DNA from: Chryseobacterium sp. LJ668
GTDB lineage: Bacteria; Bacteroidota; Bacteroidia; Flavobacteriales; Weeksellaceae
Reading direction: 5' to 3'
DNA length: 64,000 bases
Assembly: GCF_019613955.1 (NCBI RefSeq)
Contig: NZ_CP080443.1
Location: 62,001-126,000 of the forward strand
Shown here: positions 26,415-35,602 of the stretch, one piece after another
How the letters are laid out: each line of letters opens with the position of its first letter
How positions within the stretch are numbered: position 1 is the stretch's first letter
Translations under genes and position numbers: made by a program
Notes under the pieces: generated by a model
What the model was told of the DNA's origin: nothing
Seen by the model: only the letters and a program-made list of their open reading frames with translations
Databases searched by the model: none

Positions 26415-27410
26415 TTATTTCAAAGCAAAATCAGGTTTTTCCAGACGGTTTCCTTTCTGGTCATAAACGGCGAAATTAAAACCGTCCTGAATACAATAAG
26501 ATCCGTATTCTCCTTTTTTATTGATGGCAATGAAGCCAACCTGAATATCTTTCAGATTTTTATTTCTTTTTTGAGTTATCTTGACAATTCTTTCTACAGC
26601 TTCTTTACATGCCTGTTGAGGATTTCTACCCTGTCGCATCAGTTCCACGACCAAATGAGTTCCTACGGTTCTGATTACTTCCTCACCATGACCAGTTGCG
26701 GTTGCTGCACCTACCTCATTATCAACAAATAAACCTGCACCGATAATTGGTGAATCTCCTACTCTGCCATGCATTTTGAAAGCCATCCCGCTCGTGGTAC
26801 ATGCTCCGGAAAGATTTCCCTCGGCATCCAAAGCAATCATACCAATCGTGTCGTGATTTTCGATGTTGACAATCGGTGAATATTTACTGCTTTTCAACCA
26901 TTCTTTCCATTCTTTTTCAGATTCTGCCGTTAGAATATTTTCTTTTTTAAAACCTTGGGAAACGGCAAACTGAAACGCTCCATCGCCTACCAACATTACA
27001 TGAGGTGTCTTTTCCATTACCATTCTTGCAACAGAAATCGGATTTTTAATATTTTCAAGACAAGCAACTGAACCAATATTATAATTTTCATCCATAATAC
27101 AGGCATCCAACGTCACTCGTCCATCTCTATCGGGACGGCCGCCGTAGCCAACACTTCTTTCATTAGGATCATTTTCAACCAGACGAACACCTTTTTCAAC
27201 CGCATCTAGTGCTCTTCCGCCTTTTCCTAAAGTCTTCCAGGCTTCCTCATTTGCTTTTAGACCAAAGTCCCATGTCGAAAGAACGATGGGTTTATTGACC
27301 AACCTACCTTCACTTTCCGGAACTTCTTTAGCGATTAGATCTAATGGATTCAAGATTAATGCTGATGATAATATTCCTGTGATTTTTAAAAATTTTCTTC
27401 GTGAGTTCAT
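26415..27410 (-). CDS. N4-(beta-N-acetylglucosaminyl)-L-asparaginase (glycosylasparaginase)
   Basis: Product of 331 residues. The N-terminus MNSRRKFLKITGILSSALIL has a twin-arginine-type motif, so export by Tat is likely. The Ntn-hydrolase core includes GGRALDAVEKGVRLVEND, GRVTLDACIMD, and the autocleavage site Asp187-Thr188 in NHDTIGMIALDAEG, which frees Thr188 as nucleophile; VGDSPIIGAGLFVDNEVGA and ATGHGEEVIR follow. It cuts the GlcNAc-asparagine link of N-glycans. Its neighbours, a GH20 hexosaminidase and a GH2 mannosidase, complete the same breakdown route. Confidence 0.93.
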   Translation of the reverse strand: MNSRRKFLKITGILSSALILNPLDLIAKEVPESEGRLVNKPIVLSTWDFGLKANEEAWKTLGKGGRALDAVEKGVRLVENDPNERSVGYGGRPDRDGRVTLDACIMDENYNIGSVACLENIKNPISVARMVMEKTPHVMLVGDGAFQFAVSQGFKKENILTAESEKEWKEWLKSSKYSPIVNIENHDTIGMIALDAEGNLSGACTTSGMAFKMHGRVGDSPIIGAGLFVDNEVGAATATGHGEEVIRTVGTHLVVELMRQGRNPQQACKEAVERIVKITQKRNKNLKDIQVGFIAINKKGEYGSYCIQDGFNFAVYDQKGNRLEKPDFALK

Positions 27411-27496
27411 ATTTTAAGGTTGAGGATTAGGTTAAGGTTATTCTTTTTAGAGTGTTTGAAGATGTTGAAAATTTGAATATTAATTTTAAACCTGAA

Positions 27497-29746
27497 TCAA
27501 TTTGCTCCGATTTCATCTACAAAAAGCCAGGCTTTTGAATCTGCTCCAGGATTTCCTACGGGGATAGTGCCTGCATTTTCTATTTTAATTTTGATATATT
27601 TTGAGGTTTGATTTCCAACGTTCAATTTGACTTTCCCTTTGGAACTTTGAATCTCATTTTTCCCGATTTCTTTGATCTGCTTAAAATCTATTCCGTCATC
27701 AGATATAAAAACCTGCGCAGATTTTGCCAGGTGAATCCAGCTTCCTATATTTTCCAAAGTGTTAAAATATACTTCTGAAAATTTCGTTTTTTCGTCTAAA
27801 TCAATTATCGCCACCACATCTTTTCCTTGAAAACCGAGCCACATTTTTCCCAACTGCTTTACATTTCCGATAATTCCGTCAACCAAAGTAAAAGCTCCGC
27901 CAAAAGAATAATTTTCACTCGGTTGTTGTTCTAAAGTAATATTTTTTCCTGTAGTTTTTGAAGTGGTAAATTCTTGTGTAGAAACCGCACTTTTCAATCC
28001 GCCTTCAAAATAAGCTGATTTGATGGTCATTGTTTGTGAAACCGGAATAGGAACATCATAAGTCTGAGAATTTGCAGTCGGAATGCTACCATCTGCAGTG
28101 AAGCGGATACCTTCAGGCTTTTGGGAAGTAGAAAGTCTGTACGAAACGCCTCCTACTCTTGGAATCACTTTTCCGTTGATATTATAAATACTTTTTGCGT
28201 AGTTGATGTTCATTTTATCTAAAATTTTAAAATGCTCAACTACTCTGTCTTCAAATTTCTTGTAGTTTTCCGGATTTGAAGTTCCCCATCCGACTTCAGA
28301 AAGCGCGAACAGTCTTGGGAAAATCATGTATTCAACCTGTTTAAAATCAAGAATATATTCCGTCCATAAATTGGCCTGGACTCCTAAAATATATTTTGCC
28401 TGCTCTGCATTTAATTCAGCAGGAATCGGATTGTAGGAATACACTTTATCCAAAGGCGTGAAACCTCCGAACGCATTGGGTTCGGTCTGTGGATCGCCCT
28501 GATAATGGTCAAAATAACAATAAGCTCCGGGCGTCATCACAGCAAAATGACTGGTTTTTGCGGCTTCAATTCCTCCTTTGATGCCTGTCCAGCTCATTAC
28601 AGCTGCGTTTGGTGCTAATCCGCCTTCCAAAATCTCGTCCCAGCCAATAATTTTGCGGCCTTTTGAGTTGACATATTTTTCAATTCTCTGAATGAAATAA
28701 CTTTGCAGACCATGCTCGTCTTTGAGATTGTTTTTTTTGATTAATCCCTGACAATGGGCACATTCTTTCCATCTTGTTTTTGGACACTCATCGCCACCGA
28801 TGTGAATGTATTGTGAAGGAAACAGCTGCATCACCTCATCCAAAACATTTTCTAAAAATGTAAAAGTTTCATCTTTCGGGCAAAAAACATCATCAAAAAC
28901 GCCCCACTTTGTCGCCGCTTCGAAAGGTCCTGTTGTACAAGCCAATTCAGGATATGCTGAGAGTGCTGCCAAAGCATGACCTGGCATTTCAATCTCCGGA
29001 ACGACTGTGATGTGTCTATCCTGAGCGTACTGTATAACTTCTTTGATCTGGTCCTGTGTATAAAAATACGGTCCGTAAGGTTTCCCATCAAAGGTATTCT
29101 CAACATAAGCTCCGATCATCGATTGTTTACGTTTTGAGCTGATGTCAGTCAGTTTTGGGTATTTTTTAATTTCAATTCTCCAACCCTGATCATCTGTTAA
29201 ATGCCAGTGAAATGTATTTAATTTATACATTGCCAGATAATCAATATATTTTTTTACTTCTTCAACAGTGAAGAAATGCCGACAAACATCAAGATGCATT
29301 CCACGCCAGGAAAATTTGGGCTGATCATCTATTTTTAATGAAGGAATTTTTCCGTTTTTGTGAGTTTCAAATAATTGAATTAAAGTTTGAATTGCTAAAA
29401 AATATCCTTGATTTGTATATGATTCTATTACAATTTTATCTGAAGAAATTTTAAGTGAATAAAACTCATCATTCTTATTTTTACTATCTGATTTCGCAAG
29501 TTGGAAATAAAGCAATTGAGAATTTCCTTTTTTTGTATTCTTAAATTTCAATGAAGAACTCAGGCGTTTTTTGAAATATTCAGTTTCTTCCTTTGGTAGA
29601 TTTGGGTGTAAAAGAAGTATTTTAGGAATAATAAATTCTCCCGTTTGAAACTCAATTTTTTGCGGATAAGGAATCAAATTCAGTTTTGCCTGAGAGAAAA
29701 AAAAACTTGAAATCAGGAGTGTAAAGACCGAAAGAATACGCAGCAT
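27497..29746 (-). CDS. Beta-N-acetylhexosaminidase, glycoside hydrolase family 20
   Basis: Product of 749 residues with a signal peptide (MLRILSVFTLLISSFFFSQ). A GH20b alpha/beta domain precedes the TIM barrel (FSWRGMHLDVCRHFF, FHWHLTDDQGWRIEI). The catalytic Asp-Glu pair lies in YIHIGGDECPKTRW, and the substrate-assisted geometry is supported by GWDEILEGG and ANLWTEYI. The C-terminal 200 residues carry a chitobiase-like C-terminal part and a discoidin/F5-F8-like domain (EVYFNTLENIGSWIHLAK). It is the first gene of the glycan block; it removes terminal GlcNAc or GalNAc. Confidence 0.93.
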   Translation of the reverse strand: MLRILSVFTLLISSFFFSQAKLNLIPYPQKIEFQTGEFIIPKILLLHPNLPKEETEYFKKRLSSSLKFKNTKKGNSQLLYFQLAKSDSKNKNDEFYSLKISSDKIVIESYTNQGYFLAIQTLIQLFETHKNGKIPSLKIDDQPKFSWRGMHLDVCRHFFTVEEVKKYIDYLAMYKLNTFHWHLTDDQGWRIEIKKYPKLTDISSKRKQSMIGAYVENTFDGKPYGPYFYTQDQIKEVIQYAQDRHITVVPEIEMPGHALAALSAYPELACTTGPFEAATKWGVFDDVFCPKDETFTFLENVLDEVMQLFPSQYIHIGGDECPKTRWKECAHCQGLIKKNNLKDEHGLQSYFIQRIEKYVNSKGRKIIGWDEILEGGLAPNAAVMSWTGIKGGIEAAKTSHFAVMTPGAYCYFDHYQGDPQTEPNAFGGFTPLDKVYSYNPIPAELNAEQAKYILGVQANLWTEYILDFKQVEYMIFPRLFALSEVGWGTSNPENYKKFEDRVVEHFKILDKMNINYAKSIYNINGKVIPRVGGVSYRLSTSQKPEGIRFTADGSIPTANSQTYDVPIPVSQTMTIKSAYFEGGLKSAVSTQEFTTSKTTGKNITLEQQPSENYSFGGAFTLVDGIIGNVKQLGKMWLGFQGKDVVAIIDLDEKTKFSEVYFNTLENIGSWIHLAKSAQVFISDDGIDFKQIKEIGKNEIQSSKGKVKLNVGNQTSKYIKIKIENAGTIPVGNPGADSKAWLFVDEIGAN

Positions 29747-29850
29747 CTTGTTGAGTTTAGATTTTAGCGAATATAAATATTTTCTGAAAAATTCAGTCTA
29801 TGATTTAACTTATTAAACTTCAAAAGATCTAATTTTGTATAAAATAAACG

Positions 29851-30657
29851 ATGAAAAAAACATTTTTCTTAGCAGCTGGATTATTATTTTCAGTTTCTAC
29901 ACAAGCGCAGATTTTAGATATCATCAAATCTACCGTTAAAAATCAAACCGGAGTTGATCTCAATAATCCGGTAAAGACGAAAACCACAACCAATACTACC
30001 ACAACATCAACAAATACTCAATCTTCAGCTACCAACATCAACAGTTTGAGCTCAACTCAGATTTCTTCAGGTTTAAAAGAAGCTCTGACGCTCGGTGTAA
30101 CAGAAGGAGTGAAAAAACTGGGTGTTACTGACGGTTTCCTTAAAAATGAAGCTGTGAAGATCTTAATGCCTGAAAAACTAAGAATAATTGACACAAAATT
30201 ACGCGCATTTGGATTAGGAAGTTTAGCCGACCAAGGTGTAAAATTGCTCAACAGAGCCGCTGAAGATGCTGTCACAGAATCTGCTCCTATTTTTACCAAA
30301 GCCATTACCTCAATGACGATTACCGATGCGAAAAATATTTTGCTAGGTGGTAACAATTCAGCGACCAACTATTTACAGAGCAAAACCCAAGGTCAGCTTT
30401 TCACTGCCTTTCAACCTAAGGTAAAGGCTTCTTTAGGAAAAGTGGGTGCCGATAAAGTTTGGAACAATTTAATTTCAAAATACAATACGTTGACAGGAAA
30501 TGCTGTTTCCACCGATCTTAATGAGTATGTAACCAATGAAACCATCAACGGCGTTTTTAAAATGGTAGCAGAAAAGGAAAGAGGAATCAGAAATAATTCT
30601 GTGATGAGAACGACAAGTATACTCCAGAAGGTTTTTGGAGCGCAGGATAGAAAGTAA
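29851..30657 (+). CDS. DUF4197 exported protein
   Basis: Product of 268 residues with a signal peptide (MKKTFFLAAGLLFSVSTQAQ), a Thr/Ser/Asn-rich linker (residues about 45-75), then a full DUF4197 helical domain: QISSGLKEALTLGVTEGVKK, VKILMPEKLR, LLNRAAEDAVTESAPIF, TITDAKNILLGG, ATNYLQSKTQ and VAEKERGIRNN. The family is common in Gram-negative periplasms and its role is unknown. A TAATTTTG -7 box at 29830-29837 precedes the start by 13 bases. The terminator at 30700-30730 ends it. Confidence 0.85.
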   Translation: MKKTFFLAAGLLFSVSTQAQILDIIKSTVKNQTGVDLNNPVKTKTTTNTTTTSTNTQSSATNINSLSSTQISSGLKEALTLGVTEGVKKLGVTDGFLKNEAVKILMPEKLRIIDTKLRAFGLGSLADQGVKLLNRAAEDAVTESAPIFTKAITSMTITDAKNILLGGNNSATNYLQSKTQGQLFTAFQPKVKASLGKVGADKVWNNLISKYNTLTGNAVSTDLNEYVTNETINGVFKMVAEKERGIRNNSVMRTTSILQKVFGAQDRK

Positions 30658-30699
30658 TTTTACTAAGAACCAGGATTAGTTTCTCATAAAAAAGAACTA

Positions 30700-30730
30700 A
30701 AACCATTATCTCAAATTGAGATAATGGTTT
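30700..30730 (+). terminator. Intrinsic terminator after DUF4197 gene
   Basis: Stem AAACCATTATCTC / GAGATAATGGTTT with a 5-base loop, followed by a long T run. Confidence 0.92.
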
Positions 30731-30760
30731 TTTTTTATTATTTTTGTTTGCTATCAATAA

Positions 30761-33031
30761 ATGATTTTTATGCTAAAGAAAACTGCCATTGTAGGTTTAC
30801 TCACAATAATATCTGCTTCTTTTATGGCTCAAAATACGACAATCCCTGTCTATCTGGACGAGTCAAAATCGGTCGGTCAGCGTGTTCAGGATGCACTTGC
30901 GAGGATGACACTTGAAGAAAAAGTGGCGATGCTTCACGCACAGTCAAAATTCAGTTCGCCAGGTGTACCAAGATTAGGAATTCCGGAATTCTGGACAACA
31001 GACGGGCCGCATGGAGTACGCCCGGAAGTGATGTGGGACGAATGGAACCAGGCAGGCTGGACGAATGATTCAATCATTGCCTACCCTGCTTTAACAGCTT
31101 TATCTGCAACATGGAACAAAAAAATGTCCTGGAACTACGGCAAAGCATTAGGCGAGGAAGCCCGATACCGTAAAAAAGATATTCTTCTCGGACCCGGAGT
31201 CAATATTTACAGGACTCCCCTTAACGGAAGAAACTTTGAATATATGGGTGAAGATCCGTACTTAACCTCAAAAATGGTAGTTCCTTATATTAAAGGAGTA
31301 CAGTCTAACGGGGTTGCCACTTCTGTGAAGCACTATGCGCTCAACAATCAGGAAATGTTTCGCCATACAAGCAATGTAATCATTGATGACAGAACGCTTT
31401 ACGAAATTTATCTCCCGCCATTTAAAGCAGCTGTGACAGAAGGAGATTCGTGGACGATCATGGGTGCCTATGATATGTACAAAGGTCAGTACGCAAGTCA
31501 AAATCAATATCTTCTCAATGATATTCTAAAAAAAGAATGGGGATATAAAGGGGTTGTAGTTTCGGACTGGGGTGCTGTAAACAATACTGAACAGGCAATT
31601 CACAACGGATTAGATCTAGAGTTCGGAAGCTGGACCAATGGCCTTTCTGCCGGAACCAAAAATGCATACGACAACTATTATCTTGCTCAGCCTTATCTAA
31701 ATTTAATTAAATCAGGAAAAGTAGGAACTCAAGAATTGGATGATAAAGTGATGAGATTGCTGAATTTGGCCTACAAAACTACGATGAATACCAAGAAACC
31801 ATTCGGAAATGTAGCTTCAGAAGAACATAAAGCCATCGCAAAGGAAATTGGTGAAGAAGGAATCGTTTTGCTTAAAAATTATGGAAATGTTTTGCCAATT
31901 GATTTAAATAAAGGAAATAGAATTGCTGTTATTGGTGAAAATGCAATAAAAATCATGACTGTCGGCGGAGGTTCTTCTTCGCTAAAAGTAAAATATGAAA
32001 CATTACCACTAGATGGCATTAAATCTAGATTTGGAAATCAGGCTGATGTACAATTTGCCAGAGGATATGTAGGCGACATAGGTGGTGAATACAATGGTGT
32101 AAAATCCGGGCAGGATCTGAAAGATAATCGCTCTGCAGATGAATTGTTAAATGAAGCTGTAGAACTGGCAAAAAAATCTGATTACGTAATTTTCGTTGGT
32201 GGGTTGAATAAATCAGATTTTCAGGACAGTGAAGGAAACGACAGAAAAAGTTACGGCTTACCCTACAATCAGGATAATGTAATTGCTGCTTTGGCAAAAG
32301 TTAATAAGAATTTTGCAGTCGTTTTAGTTTCCGGAAATGCAGTAGCGATGCCATGGATAAAAGATGTTCCTACAGTTCTCCAATCATGGTATCTGGGTTC
32401 TGAAGCCGGAAATTCTCTTGCAGCCATTCTTTCAGGTGATGCAAATCCTTCCGGAAAACTTCCGTTTTCTTTTCCTGTAAAGCTTGAAGACAATGCAGCG
32501 CATAATTTGGGTGAATATCCTGGAAATAAAGAAGAACTGGCTGCAGGAAAAGGAAAGGATCAAAAAAACCCAATCAACATTCGCTATAATGAAGGGATTT
32601 TTGTGGGTTACCGGTGGCATGATACAAAAAAGATTAAACCTTTATTCAGTTTTGGTCATGGTTTAAGCTATAGTACATTTGAATTTGGCAAAGCAAAGAC
32701 TGATAAAACCATAATCAGTCAGGAAGATAAAATCACATTTACGGTCAATATAAAAAATACAGGTAAAAGAGCCGGTGCTGAAGTGGTACAATTATACATC
32801 AGTGATTTGAAATCATCCGTTCAGCGACCTGTAAAAGAACTGAAAGGCTTTGAAAAAGTTTATTTAAACCCTGGTGAACAAAAAGAAGTTAGCATTACAA
32901 TCGATAAGACTGCATTAAGCTTTTTCGATGCTGAAAAACATGAGTGGGTGGCAGAACCCGGAGCTTTTGAAGCATTGATTGGAAATTCTTCTGATGAAAT
33001 TAAAACCAAAGTGAAATTTACTTTACAATAA
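30761..33031 (+). CDS. Beta-glucosidase, glycoside hydrolase family 3 (BglX-like)
   Basis: Product of 756 residues; a second ATG at 30770 gives a cleaner signal peptide (MLKKTAIVGLLTIISASFMA) and may be the true start. GH3 N-terminal barrel: TDGPHGVRPEV, GPGVNIYRTPLNGRNFEYMG, SVKHYALNNQEMFR, and the nucleophile Asp in VVVSDWGAVNNTEQ. The C-terminal alpha/beta sandwich follows (EGIVLLKNYGNVLPI), then a fibronectin type III-like domain (VQLYISDLKSSVQRPVKELKGF). It cleaves beta-glucosides or related oligosaccharides in the periplasm. It is separated by a terminator from DUF4197 and is likely monocistronic. Confidence 0.92.
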   Translation: MIFMLKKTAIVGLLTIISASFMAQNTTIPVYLDESKSVGQRVQDALARMTLEEKVAMLHAQSKFSSPGVPRLGIPEFWTTDGPHGVRPEVMWDEWNQAGWTNDSIIAYPALTALSATWNKKMSWNYGKALGEEARYRKKDILLGPGVNIYRTPLNGRNFEYMGEDPYLTSKMVVPYIKGVQSNGVATSVKHYALNNQEMFRHTSNVIIDDRTLYEIYLPPFKAAVTEGDSWTIMGAYDMYKGQYASQNQYLLNDILKKEWGYKGVVVSDWGAVNNTEQAIHNGLDLEFGSWTNGLSAGTKNAYDNYYLAQPYLNLIKSGKVGTQELDDKVMRLLNLAYKTTMNTKKPFGNVASEEHKAIAKEIGEEGIVLLKNYGNVLPIDLNKGNRIAVIGENAIKIMTVGGGSSSLKVKYETLPLDGIKSRFGNQADVQFARGYVGDIGGEYNGVKSGQDLKDNRSADELLNEAVELAKKSDYVIFVGGLNKSDFQDSEGNDRKSYGLPYNQDNVIAALAKVNKNFAVVLVSGNAVAMPWIKDVPTVLQSWYLGSEAGNSLAAILSGDANPSGKLPFSFPVKLEDNAAHNLGEYPGNKEELAAGKGKDQKNPINIRYNEGIFVGYRWHDTKKIKPLFSFGHGLSYSTFEFGKAKTDKTIISQEDKITFTVNIKNTGKRAGAEVVQLYISDLKSSVQRPVKELKGFEKVYLNPGEQKEVSITIDKTALSFFDAEKHEWVAEPGAFEALIGNSSDEIKTKVKFTLQ

Positions 33032-33039
33032 TCAAGAAT

Positions 33040-33068
33040 AAATCCCTGTCAAATCTGAACGGGGATTT
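33040..33068 (+). terminator. Intrinsic terminator after GH3 gene
   Basis: AAATCCC / GGGATTT stem followed by a T run, just after the stop codon. Confidence 0.7.
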
Positions 33069-33204
33069 TTTTTGCAGCTAATAAAATTCTCATCGTTATG
33101 GTTACAAATTTCTATTAATTCACTGCAAAAAATACAGCAGTTAATCAAGAAAATAAAGATAATATTGAGATTGTTTGAAATTAAAATCAATTTGCTATCA
33201 AATG

Positions 33205-33585
33205 TTATAGACGGCGCAACAGTTCTTTTATTTTCGCAATCAGATCATCCATATCAAACGGCTTCGGAACAAAATCTGTAGCACCGGCGTTACTTGCAAT
33301 ACTGCTTCCGTCTACACTAGCAGATAATACAATAACAGGAAGAGTTTTAAATTCCTGGGTTGCCCTTATGGCTTTTAGTACCTGATCGCCTGAAAGTACA
33401 GGCATCCAAAGATCAAGCAAAAGAAGGTCAGGAAGTTGTGTTTTAATTTCTTTTATCAAATTTGTACTGTTGATTTCGGTGTAAACATCATATCCTTCAG
33501 ATTCAAGCAACATTTGTAGCACATCTAGGATCCCCTGGTCGTCATCACAGACCATTATTTTTCTATTTTCTATTGTCATCATCAT
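33205..33585 (-). CDS. Stand-alone receiver-domain response regulator
   Basis: Product of 126 residues consisting of one receiver domain. Acidic pocket Asp14-Asp15-Asp16, phosphoacceptor Asp58 in LLLLDLWMPVLSG, switch Ser88 in VIVLSAS, and Lys108 in FVPKPF. There is no output domain, so it would act through protein contacts, like CheY- or SpoIIAA-type relays. Its first ATG (of three in a row) overlaps the kinase gene by 23 bases, showing translational coupling and pairing with that kinase. Confidence 0.92.
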   Translation of the reverse strand: MMMTIENRKIMVCDDDQGILDVLQMLLESEGYDVYTEINSTNLIKEIKTQLPDLLLLDLWMPVLSGDQVLKAIRATQEFKTLPVIVLSASVDGSSIASNAGATDFVPKPFDMDDLIAKIKELLRRL

Positions 33586-35068
33586 TCATTATTGGTAATG
33601 TAAAGCTAAAGGTGGATCCTCTGCCTATCTCACTCTCTACCCAAAGAGTTCCCTTGTGATTAGCGATAATTTCGTGCGAAATATACAAACCAATTCCCAA
33701 TCCTGGAAATTTTTTCTGAATATCTCTTGCCCTGAAGAATCTTTCAAAGATTTTTGCCTGGTCTTGCGGGCTTATTCCCATACCATGATCTGTTACCGAT
33801 ATTTTTACAAAATCTCCTACTTTACTGAGATATATTTCAATTTTATCTGATCCTGGCGAGTATTTTATCGCATTTGAGATGAGATTATTCATGACCTGTG
33901 AAATCTGTAATTCGTCACCTAAAATCATTCCATTTGCGTGTCCGGATAAAGTGATCTGATAAGCAGGTGTTGCTAATGACAAATTTTCGACAGTATCTTT
34001 AATCGTCTTATTGATATCAAATGGCTCGTTATGCAATTCTATATTTCCTGACTGTATTTTTGAAGTATCTAAAAGTTCTGTAATTAGATTATTAAGACGG
34101 TCGACATATGTTCCTACTTTGTCAACAGTCGACAGATATTTTTGGGTAGCACCTTCCGGCGGCATTCTTTGAAGAAGCTGTACAAGTCCTTTAATAGTCG
34201 TCAAAGGAGTTTTGAGTTCGTGGCTTGCAATAGAAAGAAAGTCATCTTTGCGGCGGTCAATTTCTCTTTTTTCGGTAATATCTTCAATGGCAATTAAGAT
34301 TCTATCCTTATACTGACCTTCAAACTCTACACGGTATGCATTGAGAAGCATTATTTTTTTTCCAATATGCGGAAAATCGTGCTCTACCTCAAAATCTATT
34401 ACCGGATTACTGGTAGGCAATATTTTTAATAAAAGTTCTTTTAAAGGTTCAATATCCCACTGATTGTTACCCAACTCAAATAATAATGTGCCAACGGTAT
34501 CTTCGGATGTCACTTTAAAAGTGTTTAAAAAATGGCTGTTGGCGCTTATCACCGTATAATTAGCATCTAAAACCAATAGGCTTTCTCTTACAGTTTGAAT
34601 AATACTTGAAAGGAAAATTTCATTTCCGAGAAGCTCCTTGGTTCTTTCCTGAATTTTTCTTTCAACAGATGTTTTTTCTTCGCGAAGTTCATGCTCTGCT
34701 TTTTTACGATCTGTAATATCATTTTGCACTCCTATAAAATGAGTAACTACCCCTTTGTCATTTATAACAGGAGAAATAAAAAGCTCATTCCAGAATAATT
34801 TACCGTTTTTTCTGTAATTTCTAATTTCAACCTTGCATTCCTTACCGTTTTTTATGGCTTCTTTCAGTTCCAGCCTCTCGGGCTGCATTCTGTCCTGAGA
34901 TTGTAAAAAACGACAATTGTGACCTATAATTTCGTTATTTTTGTATCCTGTAATGGTCTGGAATGCTTTATTACAGTAAATAATAGGATTATCTGGCTGA
35001 GTATTGTCAGTGATGATAATTCCTGAACTTGCCGAATTTAAAGCTTGGAGATAAAGATCAAGGTTCAT
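33563..35068 (-). CDS. LOV-PAS sensor histidine kinase (putative blue-light receptor)
   Basis: Product of 501 residues from the ATG at 35068. A TTG 48 bases upstream lies inside the -7 box and is rejected. Residues 1-120 form a LOV domain: photoactive Cys52 in GHNCRFLQ, flavin-contact Asn84 (RNYRKNGKLFWN), Asn94 and Gln115 (GVQNDIT). A coiled segment (120-150) and a second PAS domain (150-265) follow. HisKA has His283 in SIASHELKTPL, then HATPase_c with NLISNAIKYSPG, DHGMGISP and GLGIGLYIS. There is no transmembrane helix, so it is cytoplasmic. It is coupled to the downstream receiver gene. Light sensing follows from the full LOV signature; the output is unknown. Confidence 0.9.
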   Translation of the reverse strand: MNLDLYLQALNSASSGIIITDNTQPDNPIIYCNKAFQTITGYKNNEIIGHNCRFLQSQDRMQPERLELKEAIKNGKECKVEIRNYRKNGKLFWNELFISPVINDKGVVTHFIGVQNDITDRKKAEHELREEKTSVERKIQERTKELLGNEIFLSSIIQTVRESLLVLDANYTVISANSHFLNTFKVTSEDTVGTLLFELGNNQWDIEPLKELLLKILPTSNPVIDFEVEHDFPHIGKKIMLLNAYRVEFEGQYKDRILIAIEDITEKREIDRRKDDFLSIASHELKTPLTTIKGLVQLLQRMPPEGATQKYLSTVDKVGTYVDRLNNLITELLDTSKIQSGNIELHNEPFDINKTIKDTVENLSLATPAYQITLSGHANGMILGDELQISQVMNNLISNAIKYSPGSDKIEIYLSKVGDFVKISVTDHGMGISPQDQAKIFERFFRARDIQKKFPGLGIGLYISHEIIANHKGTLWVESEIGRGSTFSFTLPIMNDDDNRK

Positions 35069-35113
35069 ATTTGAACTGCTCGTTTGATCGTTGCGGGAGT
35101 CTTTTGATGTTTC

Positions 35114-35121
35114 CAAATCTA
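35114..35121 (-). promoter_or_regulatory. -7 box of the LOV kinase operon
   Basis: TAGATTTG on the minus strand matches TANNTTTG, 45 bases upstream of the ATG at 35068. It covers the alternative TTG start, which argues for the ATG. Confidence 0.5.
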
Positions 35122-35359
35122 AGCTGTTTTATTAACACTGTTCTACAAACAAGAAAATTAATAAAATTATTTTATGTTGCAGATACAATCGTAAACCAAA
35201 TACTGTGCCCAGATAGTAACATTCTCAAATTGTGTATGATTAGTTTTTGAATATATCGAATAAATAATCTTATTGAAGTTTTTGTAACTGAAAAGTACAG
35301 CTTATTAAATTTTTTGACAGTAAGTGACGTAGTTGCGGTGACAATAGGACCTTAAAATT

Positions 35360-35602
35360 TTACCTCTTTTGACGGTATCTTATTATCAATAGTAATAGTA
35401 ATGAAAATATTGCTCCAAAAAATCCATATGATAATAGAATCAAATAATCCATATTTCTTAAAAGTTCATGCGGTTCAGGGTCAATAGAAGATATTTCCGA
35501 ATTACTTATGCTCAGATTGAGAAAATAAAATAGTATACCTAATAAAAAACCTGAAAAAAAAACAATATAATTTATTGTACTTCTCATAGCTGAATTATTC
35601 AT
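35360..35602 (-). CDS. Two-helix membrane protein, candidate immunity protein
   Basis: Product of 80 residues with two hydrophobic segments (TINYIVFFSGFLLGILFYFL and LILLSYGFFGAIFSLLLLLI) joined by a short polar loop (SISNSEISSIDPEPHELLRN) and a basic tail. Its ATG overlaps the end of the putative effector gene (ATGAATAA), so the two are translationally coupled. Small membrane proteins in this position beside type VI effectors acting in the periplasm are often immunity factors. No homology is recognised; the role is inferred only from position. Confidence 0.6.
   Translation of the reverse strand: MNNSAMRSTINYIVFFSGFLLGILFYFLNLSISNSEISSIDPEPHELLRNMDYLILLSYGFFGAIFSLLLLLIIRYRQKR

Noticed and set aside
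35069..35116. TTG start of the LOV kinase 16 codons upstream
   Set aside because: The codon lies inside a TANNTTTG promoter box, so it would not be transcribed.
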